This document shows positions 11,222 through 24,388 of a DNA stretch of 64,000 nt, piece after piece. Source of the stretch: Plasmodium coatneyi. Taxonomy: Eukaryota > Apicomplexa > Aconoidasida > Haemosporida > Plasmodiidae. Made by a program: the position numbers and the translations under genes. Below the pieces are notes generated by a model, which saw nothing but the letters and a program-made list of their open reading frames with translations, was not told the DNA's origin and did not search any database. Numbering within the stretch: position 1 is the first letter of the stretch; the number at the start of each line of letters is the position of its first letter. Where the stretch lies: positions 1,984,001 through 2,048,000 of the forward strand of contig NC_033566.1 of the NCBI RefSeq assembly GCF_001680005.1, given 5' to 3'.

Positions 11222-12762
11222 ATGAGACCTAAATACATGCAGCCTTCGCAAGGACAAACAGAAAAAAAGAAAGGTGGCTCCATATTCATATTTATCGTCT
11301 TCTTCATACTATGTAAGCGCGCCAACATGCAGGCAACACTGTAGCGGAGTAGAAATATTGCAACGAACCTCCCTCCCTCATAGCGGCGTTATATTGATCG
11401 CTTGCCCTCACGCCGCTGTTGTGTCTACCGGTATCGCCTACTCTATGTTATTTTTTTTTTCCCTATTTTTCCCCACCCCTTGCAGCCTTCATATACATAG
11501 GGTATACGGGAATCGTCCTGAGGTCTTGGTTCATCCCGTACAGGAGTGGCTCCCTCACAATAGCCGCCTTGTTCCACGTCTTTTTTTTTCTGTTTTTGCT
11601 AAGTTTTATAAAAGTAAAATTCTACAACGGAGAGAGAGCCAGTTGGTGCGTTGAAGCAGCCCATTTCGAGCGTGCGTGTGATTGTTCGATTGTGCGGTTA
11701 CGCGGCTGCGATAGCGTGTGCACTTGCCTTACACTTGCACTTGCGTGTGTGTGTGTGTTTTTTTTTTTCTGAACTGTTCATACAATTTTCAAGATTCTCA
11801 CCCTTTTCACCATTTCAACTTTTTTTTTTTTTTTTTTCTCCGATCTGTGTGTGCATGCATTTCGCCTCCATAGCTAGTTGCCGCGTTTTTTCTCCCCCCC
11901 CTCCTTTGCATGTTCTTCGGCTTATCTTCGCGCAGTTATGCCTATTTCTGCTTAGTACTTTTTCTTACTTATAATCGCACCCGCTTTCTATCACTTACAC
12001 TTTCACCTCCTTGCAGTGCGCCTCGACGGACCCCGGGAAGGTGCCGCGCAACTGGGGCTTCTACATTGGCGACGACGTGAAGAGAAGGCGATACTGCAAA
12101 ATCTGTAACGTATGGAAACCCGACCGCACACACCACTGCTCAGCGTGTAACAGATGTGTACTGAACATGGACCACCACTGTCCATGGATTAACAACTGTG
12201 TGGGTTTTTTCAATCGAAGATTTTTTATACAGCTTTTATTTTATGGCTTAATTTGTCTGTTTATAGTAGCAGTCCAGACGTTCCACTACATTTTCATTGA
12301 CAATGCAAACGCATATATAGAGGATGGTTTCCACGACAAGTCTTCCTTTGTGGCTCTGGAGTACACATATGCTTCTATTGTTTTATTTTTAACGTTCGTT
12401 TTAATTTTCGCTTTAGTTCCGTTCACCAAGTTTCACTTGAAATTGATTTCCAAGAATTCCACTACCATCGAAAACATGGATATATACAACCAGGACTATA
12501 ACATGTACAACGTGGGATGCGAGGACAACGCGAAGCAGGTAGGTGTGCGTTCATTGTGCGTTTATTTCGCGTTTATTCTGCTTCCTTATTGCACGTTTGA
12601 CTCTTTGGCTGACTCACCTACACGTCTTCCTCCCCCCCTCTTCGACAGGTGTTCGGAAACAACATATTGTGCTGGATGTGTCCATTCCACTGCATTTCGA
12701 ATCGACCCGCAGGGGACGGGGTGCGCTGGAGAGTCAGCGTGGCACATGAGAATATGATCTGA
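11222..12762 (+). CDS. DHHC-type protein S-acyltransferase (palmitoyltransferase)
   Basis: Exons 11222-11312, 11486-11613, 12017-12538 and 12649-12762 (284 residues). All junctions are GT..AG and keep one frame: donors GTAAGC, GTAAAA and GTAGGT; acceptors TTGCAG, TTGCAG and CGACAG. An in-frame TAG lies just upstream of the ATG. The enzyme transfers palmitate to cysteines of membrane proteins. Two hydrophobic segments lie at about residues 20-36 and 52-72, followed by the DPG motif (TDPGKVP). The cysteine-rich domain carries CKICNVWKPDRTHHCSACNR and DHHCPWINNCVG (the DHHC catalytic motif), followed by two more membrane segments. A TTIEN motif (TTxE) comes after them, and the end reads QVFGNNILCW as in other DHHC enzymes. 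With four TM segments and short tails it is a minimal DHHC enzyme. Which member it is was not determined. Confidence 0.88.
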
Positions 12763-14140
12763 GGAAGGGAAGAAGAAGCAGTGGAGGAAGATGAAATGGA
12801 AGATGTAGAACAAACAGAAGCAGAGAATCCTCGCAGGAAGGGGTCAGAACCGATGGGATGCTCGTGACAACACGAGTACACAGAAGCCTATACAATCACC
12901 TTTTTCAATTTAAATTCCGCTAAACGATGCACAAGGGAGGACGTTTCAATGATGGAGGAGCGCGTTCATTTAACTTGAGCTGATAGCTTGGGAAAAAGTT
13001 TCCGTACTGTTTTGTGAAGTCTTTCCGTGCTTTTCTACATTTGTCCTTTTGCCCGTTTTCCGTTCCGCCGCCCGTCTGCACCATGCAATCAAGGTTGGTG
13101 TGTTGCGTTGTTGCAGTCCGTTGCGCTGCTGCGTTGTGTTTTTTTTTTTTTTTTTTTTTTTAATTGTCCCCCGTTTTGCCCTTTTTTGTGCACGTACCTT
13201 TTGTGTTCCTTCCTCTTTCCCCACGCCGACCGAAATATGCGTGCTTTTACTGGGGAAAAAGGCATTCCAATTTTTTTTTTTTTTCAAGCGCGTTCTGAAG
13301 TCGGGGGGCATTGTGTCCGTGCGGGTGCGTAGATTAGTAGATGAGCATATGCGTCGTTCTGCGCTGTGTCGTGCACCTGTGCGGCGCGAAGGATCCCCTC
13401 CCCCCCCGTTGCATTTCTCCTTTTCCCCACGTGCAATAGTGCTTCATATTTAAAATATGAGAAGTCTATTTTTACGTGGCGCAGTTTTGGAATTTTTTTT
13501 TTTTTTTTGTAAAATTAAATTTTCACCATATGTGCTTTTCCCTATAGTTGATAGTGTTTAGGATATATGATTTTAAATTCACATGTTCGTTGTCCGTTCG
13601 GTTGGTCTTTTTTTTTTTTTTTTTTTTTTTGTCCGCTTGTTTGTTTTTCCGTGTGTTTGTCAGGGATGCATTTAAATTCTTATACATAATTGTAGCAGTT
13701 GAACTTTTTAGACATTGTTCCTATAAACGTGATGAACAGTATATATGCCCTGTAGTATATATATATATACCTTAATATATTATATACTGCACCGATCATT
13801 CATGGGGCAGCAAGAATTCATTTATTTCGTTTAAGAATTTTCTGGCCTCCACAATTTGGACATTCTCTAAACATCCATGATTCGACTTTAAAATAAGAAG
13901 AGGAAAAATTATTAAAATAAAAAAAAGTTACAAAGATAGAAGCTTGTAGAAGGAATTAATGAACATTTTGGATCTTCAGTAAAAAAAAATTCCAAACAAG
14001 TCAAAATGAAGTCAAGGCGGAAAAATTTTTTTCTTTTTTTCCTTTTTCACTTATATTCACTACACATAAACATGTAAAAAATTTAATATAAAACAAAACA
14101 AAAAAAAAAAAAGTGAAAAATATTTACTACACCCTAAAAC
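12763..14140. other. Core/island boundary spacer
   Basis: Convergent 3' region between the DHHC gene and SICAvar 1. It has T-rich tracts at about 13139-13162, 13270-13284 and 13608-13630. Composition becomes clearly more AT-rich from about 13.5 kb. From about 13950 to 14120 it carries a sequence that recurs at 33820-33990, likely the conserved SICAvar 3' flank. No gene seen. Confidence 0.5.
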
Positions 14141-14440
14141 CCGGAATCTGAACATGGAACCTGTTCCTTAGGAACCTCAACCGTAGGAACATTTTCCTTA
14201 GGAACAAAGTCTTCCTCCCTAAACCCGGAATCTTAACTTGGAACCTGTTCCTTAGGAACATTTTCCTTAGGAACATTTTCCTTAGGAACAAAGTCATCCT
14301 TCCCTAAACCCGGAATCTTAACTTGGAACCTGTTCCTTAGGAACATCCTCCTTAGGAACATCCTCCTTAGGAACAAAGTTTTCCTTCCCTAAACACAGAA
14401 TCTGAACATGGAACCTGTTCCTTAGGAACATCATCCTTAG
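14141..14440 (-). repeat. ~85-bp tandem repeat at the SICAvar 1 3' end
   Basis: Four copies of a unit containing GGAATCT(G/T)AAC and GGAACCTGTTCCTTAGGAAC. Landmark words fall at 14142, 14226, 14311 and 14396, so the spacing is 84, 85 and 85. Only the copy nearest the gene is translated; the other three lie past the stop codon. Confidence 0.75.
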
Positions 14441-17400
14441 GAAACATTTTTTCCTGTATGAAATTGCTTCCCATAAATTCTTGAACCAAAATTTCAAAAA
14501 AGTCTTCCTTCGTCGAATGCAGATCCCCCTTTTGACATTCGTCTAAGACTTCTAAATGAATATCAATAATCATGCGGCGACCTACACCACGATGACCAGC
14601 ACGGCGATCAACGCCCTGTTTTTTTGGCCTCTTCGTTTTTGTTGGAGCAGATCTTGGTTTTCTCTCCTTTACTAAGGTATATTCATGTGGACCATCTGCC
14701 TGGTCATCCACATAAGCAAGGAGTGGTTCCTCTAAGGAAGGAGGACCACGTACATGACGTGCCCTTCTGTAACGTTTTCTTCTTTTACCAAGCATTCCAA
14801 AATACTTAAAAAAAAAAAAAAAAAAAAAGGGAGAAAATGTTCCTTTAATAGGGGTGAAATGATGTTCATGCAACAGTAATTACTACTTCAAACCCAAGTG
14901 CGAAATCCTACACGTACACCCCTAAAGTGCGAAATCCTACACACACACCCTAAAATGCGAAATCCAACACAAACACACCCTAAAATGCGAAATCCTACAC
15001 ACACGCTCCCTAAAATGCGAAATCCTACACACACGCTCCCTAAAATGCGAAATCCTACATACACATCCCTAAATGCGAAATCGTACACACTTACCCGCTC
15101 ATACATTTATTCACCTTTATTCTTTCTTTTCTTCTTTTTTTTCTTTAATTTCGTATTCACAAATTAAGATGCATACCCCTCCTTAAAACAGCTAAATACC
15201 AGGCCACATTGTTGTTCTTATACCCGAAAACATTAACCATAAATGCGAAATCCTCCACACACCCTAAAATGCGAAATCTTATTTTTCTTTCTCTTAACAT
15301 CCCTTCCTTACATTGTTTTTTGTTTTTTGTTTTTTTTTTTTTTTTGTTTTTTCTTTTCTTGTTTTTCCTTCTTCTCTTCTAATATTAATTTTCCTTTTTT
15401 TTTTTTTTTTCCTTTCTTCCTTTTTTCTTATATTAGTGTTTTTTTTACTTACCTTCCAAAGGAGATAACTTATGACAGAGGTGGCGATGGCAACAGGGAT
15501 TGTAGGAAGGTATGGCGTAAGGAGGTCGGAAGGGTTGTACATCCCTTCCTTCCAACCATCCCCCTTCCCTCGAGGGAGGGATGGTACATTCACCTTCCTT
15601 TGTCTTGGTGAATGTGTTGCTAGTGATGGTGATTTTGGACCAAGCGTTGGTGCTGCTGGTACTCCTGGTAGTGCTGGCTGAGTGGTCTGTACTGTAGTGT
15701 TATGAACTTGAGAAGGACCAGAAGTGCCAGCAGCAGGGGATGCAGGCTCAGGATCTCCCTGAGGACCACCTTCCTGTTCAGTTTTCACGTCACCACCTGC
15801 ACCATCAATACTTTGTAAAGTACCATCACCTGAAGCACCAGCAGTCCCTGTACCTAGAAAGTGAATAAGGAAATTATTTTTTTAATATAAACAGGAATAA
15901 TAACATCTGGAGTGTTGTGTGCAACCAAATACACAAATGTTAATCTGTCTATATTTCCCTTACCCAGATCTTTCTTCTCTTCCGCAGCTGCTGGAGCAGA
16001 ACCTGAACCTAAAGTATCTGGATTTTGAGTACTATCCGGATCTGTGGGACTAGGACCCACAAGAACTGAGGAAATGGTAGGTGAGACACCTTCAGATACA
16101 TCAATAGAACCTGCTTCAGTACCTCGTGCTACCCAGATACCTGGACCAGGAGTATCGTCGTTCTTTACATTATCTACAGAAGAAGTCTGATTTCCCTGAG
16201 AATTGAGGCAGGCAACAATACTCTCAGCATCCTGAGTATTCTGCAAATGTTCGCAGTTTTCACTTTTTGTATTACTGTTGGAAGATTCTGCAATCTTACC
16301 TGGTCCTTCTGCACTTGGAGGTGCGCCCGGTGTAACCGGTTTCGTATTTGCTGGTTTAGTGGCAGCTGGTTGTGGTTGCCCCTCTGTCGGTTTTCCTCTA
16401 TCAGTTGTTGGAGGGACGGGGGGTAGTGGTGGACTGTTTTGTTGTATGACTTTCTTCAATTCGTTCAATTCCGCCTCCTTCTCTTTTTTGGCATTATCAA
16501 ATTCGCCCTTCCACTGTTTTAACTTCGCATCCGTTGTTCCTTTCCCTGTGGAACTGTCCGATATTCCTGGAAGTTGTACAGTATATTGCCTAACCTGCAT
16601 TCTACAAACACCATACTTATTAGCATGACCAAAACACCTCTTCTGAGCTTTTAATTTCATCCATTTTATAATTTTACTCAGCATATCCATATCGTCATTA
16701 TGTAAATAAGTCATTGACCCGTAGACACATTCTGTGTACTTACCCATATGCGGGAAAGTATTTTTCACAGTGTTAACCCCCTCAAAAATGCTACTTACTA
16801 TTTCTTTAGGAACACAATAATCGTCTAAACCAAGAAGCCACAGATTCAGAAGGTCACACTTCCTCATGCATGATTGTTTCTTCTTTTCACTTCCTTCATT
16901 CTCCCTCTCACAGTCATATTTCCTTTTCCCTATGTACAACAAATTCTTTACAAGGTCTTGGCAAAATTCCTTGTGCCCCTTTTTCTTCCCGAATTCAGGT
17001 TGATCATCCTCATTCTCACAAATAGATGATAGTGCTTTGTACTCCTTAAAATCATACCCCGTGTGGTCATCAGTGGCGGTGTTAAAAAATTCAGTGAATT
17101 CCTCTTCCCACATGTCTAAACATTAAAATTTAAAGGCAACATGTATATGAACATGGATACAAATGCAAACTTTATTATTTATTCATTATGCCATGTAGAC
17201 TCACGGCAAAGAACACCTTACATTATGCAGTTCATATATATTTATGTGCCATATAAGTCTACATTAAAAAGGAGAATTTATCCTATACCTAGTTCCTCCT
17301 CCGAAACACCGTCAATCTTTATTTTGTCACATTTAGATCCACCGGACGAGTTGGGGGGTGCGGGCCCTGTCCCCTTAGTCTGTACCCTTGTTCCTCCTTT

Positions 17401-19147
17401 CTTTCCTTGTATTTCACGGTTCAAGCGCTCCTTCAATTTTCTCATTATTTCATTCATATTTCCATCCCTACTCATTTCTTCCATAAGTACTTTCGCCATC
17501 ACTTCCGATAAGTACTTCTCCTCTTTCATTATTCCCTGTAACTCAACTACCTCTTTCTCCATCCACTCCTGCTTTTCTCTATTTTCGTTTTTCCCTCTCC
17601 TCCCTTTTTTTGGCACCTTCTGGTTTCGACACCAGTCTTTTCCTTTCGTTTGTTCCAAATTTCCATGTTCCGCAATTACGGGGGGTTCCTTCTTAATCCA
17701 CTCTACTATTGTTCCTCCGAACAGTTCTGTCCCTATTTTCAGAGAATCAAAGTCCAGCCATGCACATTTCCCATACCCCTGATTAATTCCTTCCTCTTCC
17801 CTTAATTTTGCTATTCTCCTGGGTGCATATTCCATATAATCTTTAAACCAACAGTGTTCGTTAAATAATTTGAACATGGCCACAGTCCCTATTATACACA
17901 TCATAGAAGATTTTCCTTCTTCCAACTTCCCCTCTTCCCACCCACCTTTCTTATTTTCCTTTATTCCATTCATATAGAGAAATACTTTCATTAATGTTTT
18001 ACATATTGGTTTGTGCCAAGGAATAATTTTAACTTCCCCCTCGGGATCACTTTCACACAACTTCTTTATTGCATTCCCCTCACTTTTCTTTAGTTCCACT
18101 ATTAGTTCTTCCCATATTGTTCTTAATTCTTCCCATACTTTATCCTAAAACAGCAGCAGCAGATAGAAATATGCTTATGAGTACCTTTCTTCTATATGTA
18201 CATTCATTTATTCTTCGACACACATATATATATTAATACTTATATAAATTTATAACTCCTATTCTAAGAGTTACGAAATTATAGCTCCATTTTCATTACT
18301 TACTGTTCCTTGTTTTAACCAACCTTCTAATATATTGGCAAACTGTTCTTCTGGCGTGATGGCGGTCGTCCCCTTTGCTGCTGCTGTTGTTAAATGTGGT
18401 TGTTGTTGTGGACATGGATCTTTTGGTTCCTTCTCTATTAATTTCATAACTTTCTGTTCTCCCTTAACAATACTAAGAATAGTTCCTAACATTGGATGAC
18501 CATTTATTTCTATGAGGTCCAACCTTTTGGGTGCGCATTCCTTACATCCTGCATTCATTTTGAATTCTCCGTCAAGTTTTTTCATTGCTTCGAATGCACC
18601 CCCTATAACATTATTAGCTGTTTTACAATGCGCATTCTGGTATTCATATAACCACATGTTCAGCACTTCACATTGTATGAATTCTTTCATGTCCTCATTA
18701 ATATTTCCTTTTCCACATTGATCCTTACTTCTTGTTCTCATATCCCATAAATTTTTAACAATAAAGGCGCATACTTCTAACTCGCTCTCTGTCATTCTTC
18801 TTCCTTCTTCCATTACTTCTGCGCATAGCCCTTCAGCAATTCCTTTACTCCCTTCATTCAACATTTCCTTTAGCATTTCATTAACCCAACCTCCTATTTT
18901 CCGAAATAATTGTGTCTGTAAGATAGAATAATACATTCATATATGTGTTCCCCCTGTGTAGCATATACTCCCTATTAGTAGGGAGAAGTAAAATCACCTA
19001 GTACAATGGCACATTCATAAACTACTAATAAGTCGCACTATATTATATTACCTCCCCTGTTCTTTTGCTCATCCCCCTAAACTCATTCACATCTAACCAC
19101 CTCTCCTTTAAGGGGCCAAATATTTTATCTTCATCTTTCGAAGTCAT
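14367..19147 (-). CDS. SICAvar: SICAvar 1, variant antigen of infected erythrocytes
   Basis: Six exons: 19147..19052, 18915..18304, 18144..17289, 17115..15964, 15853..15453 and 14804..14367. They total 1184 residues, and all junction phases agree (0,0,1,1,0). The family is expressed on the infected red-cell surface and mediates antigenic variation. Exon 1 has 32 residues and no signal peptide, as usual for SICA. Exons 2-4 are cysteine-rich SICA modules, with FIQCEVLNMWLYEY and CKECAPKRLDL in exon 2 and a WEEL..LK / WFKDYMEYAP pattern in exon 3; Pro/Thr/Gly-rich linkers follow exon 4. Exon 5 ends in the single transmembrane segment [20 protein letters not shown]. Exon 6 is the conserved cytoplasmic tail with VDDQADGPHEYTLVKERK and IDIHLEVLDECQKGDLHSTK. 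No internal stop or frameshift is seen, so the gene looks intact. It is a small member of the family. A 648-base last intron holds tandem repeats. Confidence 0.9.
14888..15290 (-). repeat. Intronic tandem repeat of SICAvar 1
   Basis: In the last SICAvar 1 intron (14805-15452), the word CCTAAAATGCGAAATCCTAC (written on +) recurs about six times at about 14920-15085 with ~28-base spacing. Two more copies lie at about 15240-15280. The embedded CCCTAAA is a telomere-like heptamer. Confidence 0.75.
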
Positions 19148-22100
19148 TTTTACCCATTATTAAATAATTCGCTTTACTTATCATATAGAACAGGCATTCT
19201 ATCAAGTATTATATGGAACACACATTCCTTCTCGACCGTATTATCATTTTATGATTGCTTCCTCTGAAATTACAAAGTTTCTTACTTCCCTCATTTTTCC
19301 TTTCATCCATTTCTACAAAGCTTTTTATTGTACATATTGCACATATATATTCCATTCGTCATGCCATTTCTTTCCTTTTTTTCATTTTGTTTTGTACAAC
19401 TTTTACACTTAAGCTGAACACAATTCCTTTTTTTTCCACGGTGAGAAGTTATTCTCCGCATACATACCCTCTAAATTAATGTTACAAACAATTTGGCACC
19501 AAAAAATAAACGAAAGAATTAACACCAAAAAAAAGGGAAAATCACTAAAAACAAATTATTGTCAGAAAACAAATATTACTCAATACAGAATTTTCAAACA
19601 CATTAATTTTTACATAGAAAGTTGTCATGAGCACATTGCGAATAGATGAATTACGCAAAAAAGAAAGAAATGCTCATGCACCGACCGGGAGGGAACAAAA
19701 GTGTCGCCATAATGGAAATTTCATCTGTAATGTGAAAAATTTCACTCGCAATATGGGAACAATTTCACCCACAATAAGGAAAATGCACCCGTAATATGAA
19801 AAAATTGTTCTCAACTGAATTAACGTACCGTTAGAAATACTCTCCTGTATATCCCTCTCAAATTTGCATTTTTTGCTTTTTTCCTTTTCGAACAAATGCA
19901 AAAATATTAGAATAAAAGAGAAAACAGCAGAATGTTCCCCTTTAGCTTTTCTTTCATTGTTTATTCACATATGTTGTATATACCTTATTTTGTTCGGTAT
20001 AAATTATTCCCCAAAGGGTGAATCTCCTCCTCTTTTTTCCTTCCCTTATGTTCAATTTCTTTCTGTTCATAGTAGAAATAACTGTTAAATAAATAATTAC
20101 CGCACATAAGAACTGTTAGCAAATAAAGTTAAAAAAAGAAAAATTGTTTCTGCAAAAAAAATTCTTAAAGGGAAGATTTGTGAATAGCAGCATTTGTTCA
20201 CAATAAAGTTGCTAAAATAACATTATAAGGCGAAAATTTGTACCCTACACCGGTATGCCATATCCCATATCTGCTCACAAGTGTATGTGCACATTATAGA
20301 TCACATATACCTCCTATACCATACACTATTCCCTCCCTATATACATTATTCCTTCCTCCTTAAGGGAATTTAATGCATATTTAAGGAGGACCACTTACTG
20401 TAGGAACTGTTCTCTGTAGAAATTGTCCCCCCAAAGGGGAACCTTTGTCCCCCACAGGGAAGAAGGATGTTCCCCCCCTTTTCCTTACCTCACCCTAACC
20501 CTTTCCTTCCTCCTTCGACCCCTTCCTTTCTTCCACCCTTAACAACCTTCCTTCCACCTATCACCACCATAACAACACTTCCAACACCCCTCTTTCTCAC
20601 TCTCTCCTTCTAAGGAAGGTTTACTTCCCCTCTTCCTTCCTTCTCATTCCTTCAGGAAGGTAATGTTCCTCCCTTCCTCAAGGACGTTGTACCCCCTTTG
20701 GGGAAGGTAATGTTCCCTTCCTTTTTTAGGAAAGGTTGTTCCTTCCCTTCCTTCTGAAGGAGAAGGAATTGTTGTTCCCTCTCCTTCCCTTCAGGATCAT
20801 ACACCTTCCTTTTCTTCCCTTACGAAGGTGATGTTGTTCCTTCCTCCCTTAGTAAGTGTTGTTCCTTTCCCTTGGGGGAAATGATATTTAGTGTTACCAC
20901 AAACCATTAGGAAATAGCACCTACCCCCACATTGTTCTACTTACCATTGGAAAACGTATTGTTTGGACGGAGTAGGCGCTGCCCCGCATTGGGGACAGAA
21001 CGGCGCACACTACATTCATTTATAGAACATGGCGTTGCCAAAAATAACAAATATACTAGTTCCCTGTACACAGTGAAGTGTTCAGAATAGTAACTGCACT
21101 GGATATAAATAGAGTTCTCCGCTCCCCCCCAAAAAAATTGTGGTAACATCTACAATGTGGGGTATAATAAGTTCCTCCCCCACCCCCACAAAAAAAAGTG
21201 TGATAACGTCGATCTCCCACATATATGTATACACATTTACAAAACGTCCCAAAAATGTGATAAAGTCTACAGTGTGGGGTATAATACGTTCCTCCCACAT
21301 ATATGGGTTCCCTCCCCCCTATGTGAGGGATGTTCCTACATGTGGGATGTTCCCCACATACATATATGGGATGTTCCCCATATAGATGCCCCTTCATATG
21401 GGGTATGTTCCATATAGGATACCCCCTTATATGGGACACCCCTTTATATGGGATGTTCCCCTTCCACATATACACATATATGGGATATTCTATATGGAAT
21501 GTACCATATAGATGCCCCCTATGTATGGGGAATATTCCATATAGGATGTTCTATATAGATGCCCCATACATAGGGGGATGTTCCCTCCACATACATGCAC
21601 CATATGGGATGTTCCCCATAAATATGGGTTCCCTCCCCCCTTTTATGGGGGATGTTCCATATGGGATGCTCCCCACATATATGGGATGTTCCGCACATAC
21701 ACGTACATATATGTGATATGTTCTACCTACATACATATATATATGGAGGATGTTCCCCCATACACATATATGGGTGTGTTGCCTGCAACATATATATATG
21801 TGGGACGTTCCGCATACATATGGGATGGTCTCCATACATATGGGGGAGTGTACTCCCCATATAGATGCCCCTTTATATGAGATGTTCCCACATATAGGGG
21901 GGCGTACAACTCCCCCCCCTTTATTTTCTTCTTCGGGAAGCATTTCATAGAGGAAGCGGTTCCCGTATTTATGAGTAGTAATATTGTGCGCGATACGCAC
22001 ATATCATAATTCGTATACACGCATGGATAGAAAAAACCTTGATGTTTTCTAATAATGGGAAACTGCTACATATAGGCGAAATGAGCGCATTACAAGTTTG

Positions 22101-22682
22101 CTTGACGTACCCTTTATTTTATATATATATATTTTTATACTTTAATTAAATCATTCACAATTAATGGAGAATTAAGAAAAAAAAATATACATATATGCAT
22201 GCACAACACTAATAAACTGTGAACTCTGTGTACATTCTCTTCCTTCTAATTAGGATTTATCTTCATTACGTTCTATAACAAATATAAATGCATAAATGTC
22301 TCTTATGGTGCACATATATATAATAATAATATATATATAACACATATATATATATATTCACCGTAACATAGTGTACACATATAGAAAAAAGGAAGGAAAA
22401 GAGAAGAAGGAAGGATAAAAAGAAAGAGGAAGTTTTAAGAGAGTAAAAATAAGAAGGTTTTAAGGGAGAAAGAAAAAAAGAAAAAAGAAAGAAGAAAAGA
22501 AAAAATATGTTATTCCTATTAAGCAACCATGAATGAAAGGAGGAAGATGTTCTACTGCAAAAAATAGTATTATTATTAAAGGAGGGGCATACACCCTCCT
22601 TTTCGTTTTTTTTTTTTTTTTGTGCGTATGAATACTTTGTGAAAGGAAGAAATTATGTAATAGAACATTACACATAGAAACA
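19148..22682. other. Long divergent intergenic region, SICAvar 1 / KIR A
   Basis: 3.5 kb with no gene seen. It contains short repeats of TTTCACCCGTAATATG type at about 19680-19820. A C-rich stretch at about 20500-20600 resembles the shared intron repeat. GGAAGG/CCTTCC modules lie at 20620-20880, and an ATATGGGATGTTCC array at 21300-21900. Open frames across the array are repeat translations. Both flanking genes must have their promoters here. Confidence 0.55.
21300..21905. repeat. ATATGGGATGTTCC tandem array
   Basis: About 600 bases in which TATGGG(A/G)ATGTTCC and CCATATAGATGCCCC recur many times, mixed with CATATATG palindromes. A longer duplicated word (TGTGGGGTATAATA..TTCCTCCC) occurs at about 21157-21180 and 21272-21298. 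Confidence 0.75.
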
Positions 22683-24388
22683 ATGGTAAAAGCCGCCGCC
22701 GCCGAAGATGCATTATCGGTAATGTTATCATTTAAAAAAGTACATTCATGAATGTATATGTACACATATACATATAAACATATATATATATGGAAGGAAC
22801 AGAACACACATATTAATATATGAACCCATTATATATGTACGAATATGTGCATAAACCATGTCACCAAAACCACCACAAGGGATATCACCACTAGCGGCAT
22901 GTTATTATCATTAGAAATGGATGCACGCACACATATTACTCATATAACATCCTATGAACAATATAAAGAAAAATATAGAAGAAAAATGGAAGAAGCACAC
23001 ACACATAAATGTTTTGCTATTCCCATATTTTTTTTTTAGGTGAATGATTGGGATAAATTACCATCACAATCGGCATATGATGAATTGAGTAAAGTCACAA
23101 ATGATTGTACTACAACCTTGGGTGATGGTTCTGCCGAAGGAAAAAAAAGAAGTTTAAAGGATAAATTAAATCTACATCGAGGAATACATCATTCTATCGA
23201 TGAAATTGTGAATGCCTGGTGTAAAGCACATCAAAAAAAAGGGAAGAACACTTCGTACAATGATAGTGAATGGTGTTATTATTTGTATTATTGGTTGGGG
23301 GAAAAGGTATCCAACAATGTGATGAGTACTTTATTCCCAACCGTTATGAGCAAAATTTACGATGAATTGAGGAATTTGAAAATTGAGCACCCATGCGAAA
23401 ATGTGTACCCTGATATTTATGATATAACAATTTTTGAACAAAGGAGAAAAGTATATAATTATCATCAAGATTATGCAATTATACAAGAACAGTTGGACAA
23501 AACTGAAAAACGATGTGATCAAATTTATTATAGAAAGCTCAATGATATTGTTCAGGCGTATAAGAAGGTTTGGAATCATTGCCAAAGTGCGGATCACAGG
23601 GATGGTGAGTATTGTAGAACATTCAAAAATGAATATGAAAAATATAACGGTAGCGATAAAATAGAGTTTACATGCACCAACGTGGGAACACCAAGAACTA
23701 TGTATTCCGTAGGTAGTGCACAACATCATGTGGAAGGAACCACACATACAGGTAGTACATTACAGCATGCACGTGGATCTGGACCCGCACCTGAACTCGG
23801 TCCTGAAGGTTATGGTGGAAGTGGAGTATCTACTGATGTTGGTACCACATCTTCCAATGGGGGAACTGTTGCCGTCCCAGCAGTGTCTACAGTGTTTGGT
23901 GTATTAGGAGTTCCTTTGACGGCTTTTCTTTTATATAAGGTACAATTCTAACTGTAATATTAATGTACGAATAATGTTAGAAAGGAGGGGGAAGGAAGGA
24001 AAGGGAAACAATACCCTCTTCATAAACAAAAGAAGTAAGAACGGAAGTGAACTAATGTATATATATATTTCATATTTGTACCTACTATTTTTTCCATATG
24101 CAGTATACATCCCTCCCTTCTTGGTTTGGTGACCACACTTCTGGAAATGGAACGAGCAGAAGCAACAACAACAGAAGAAAGAAAAGATCCCCTCGACGTC
24201 ACCACTTTGCAGACGACACATTAACTGCAGACACTTCCACATTATATTCAACCACAGCAGAGGGCACTTCCACAGTGGGAGATGCTAGTACGGTGTACTC
24301 TGTCCCATATACTACTAAACCTGTTAGGAGAGGGACAAATACTGCACCAAGTCATCACCGGAAGAATGTAGGTTACCATCCTACATGA
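22683..24388 (+). CDS. KIR: KIR/PIR variant protein A
   Basis: Exons 22683-22718, 23040-23939 and 24104-24388 (406 residues, all junctions phase 0). Exon 1 encodes MVKAAAAEDALS before donor GTAATG; acceptors are TTTTTTAG and TATGCAG. Exon 2 holds the PIR ectodomain: LPSQSAYDEL at the start, EWCYYLYYWLGEKV, CDQIYYRKLNDIV, and spaced cysteines. A Gly/Ser/Thr-rich stretch and one membrane segment (VFGVLGVPLTAFLLYK) end the exon. Exon 3 gives a cytoplasmic tail starting YTSLPSWFG, with basic NNNRRKKRSPRR and a Ser/Thr/Tyr-rich end. This three-exon layout is the KIR pattern. The proteins are thought to be exported to the infected red cell; their function is not settled. The gene appears intact. 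Confidence 0.88.

Noticed and set aside
14888..15290. Possible CRISPR-like array (regular ~28-base repeats)
   Set aside because: The repeats are directly abutting tandem copies without unique spacers, inside a eukaryotic intron.
21330..22020. Several overlapping frames of 65-150 residues on both strands rich in Tyr, Met, Ile and Pro
   Set aside because: They are translations of the ATATGGGATGTTCC array in several phases and not genes.
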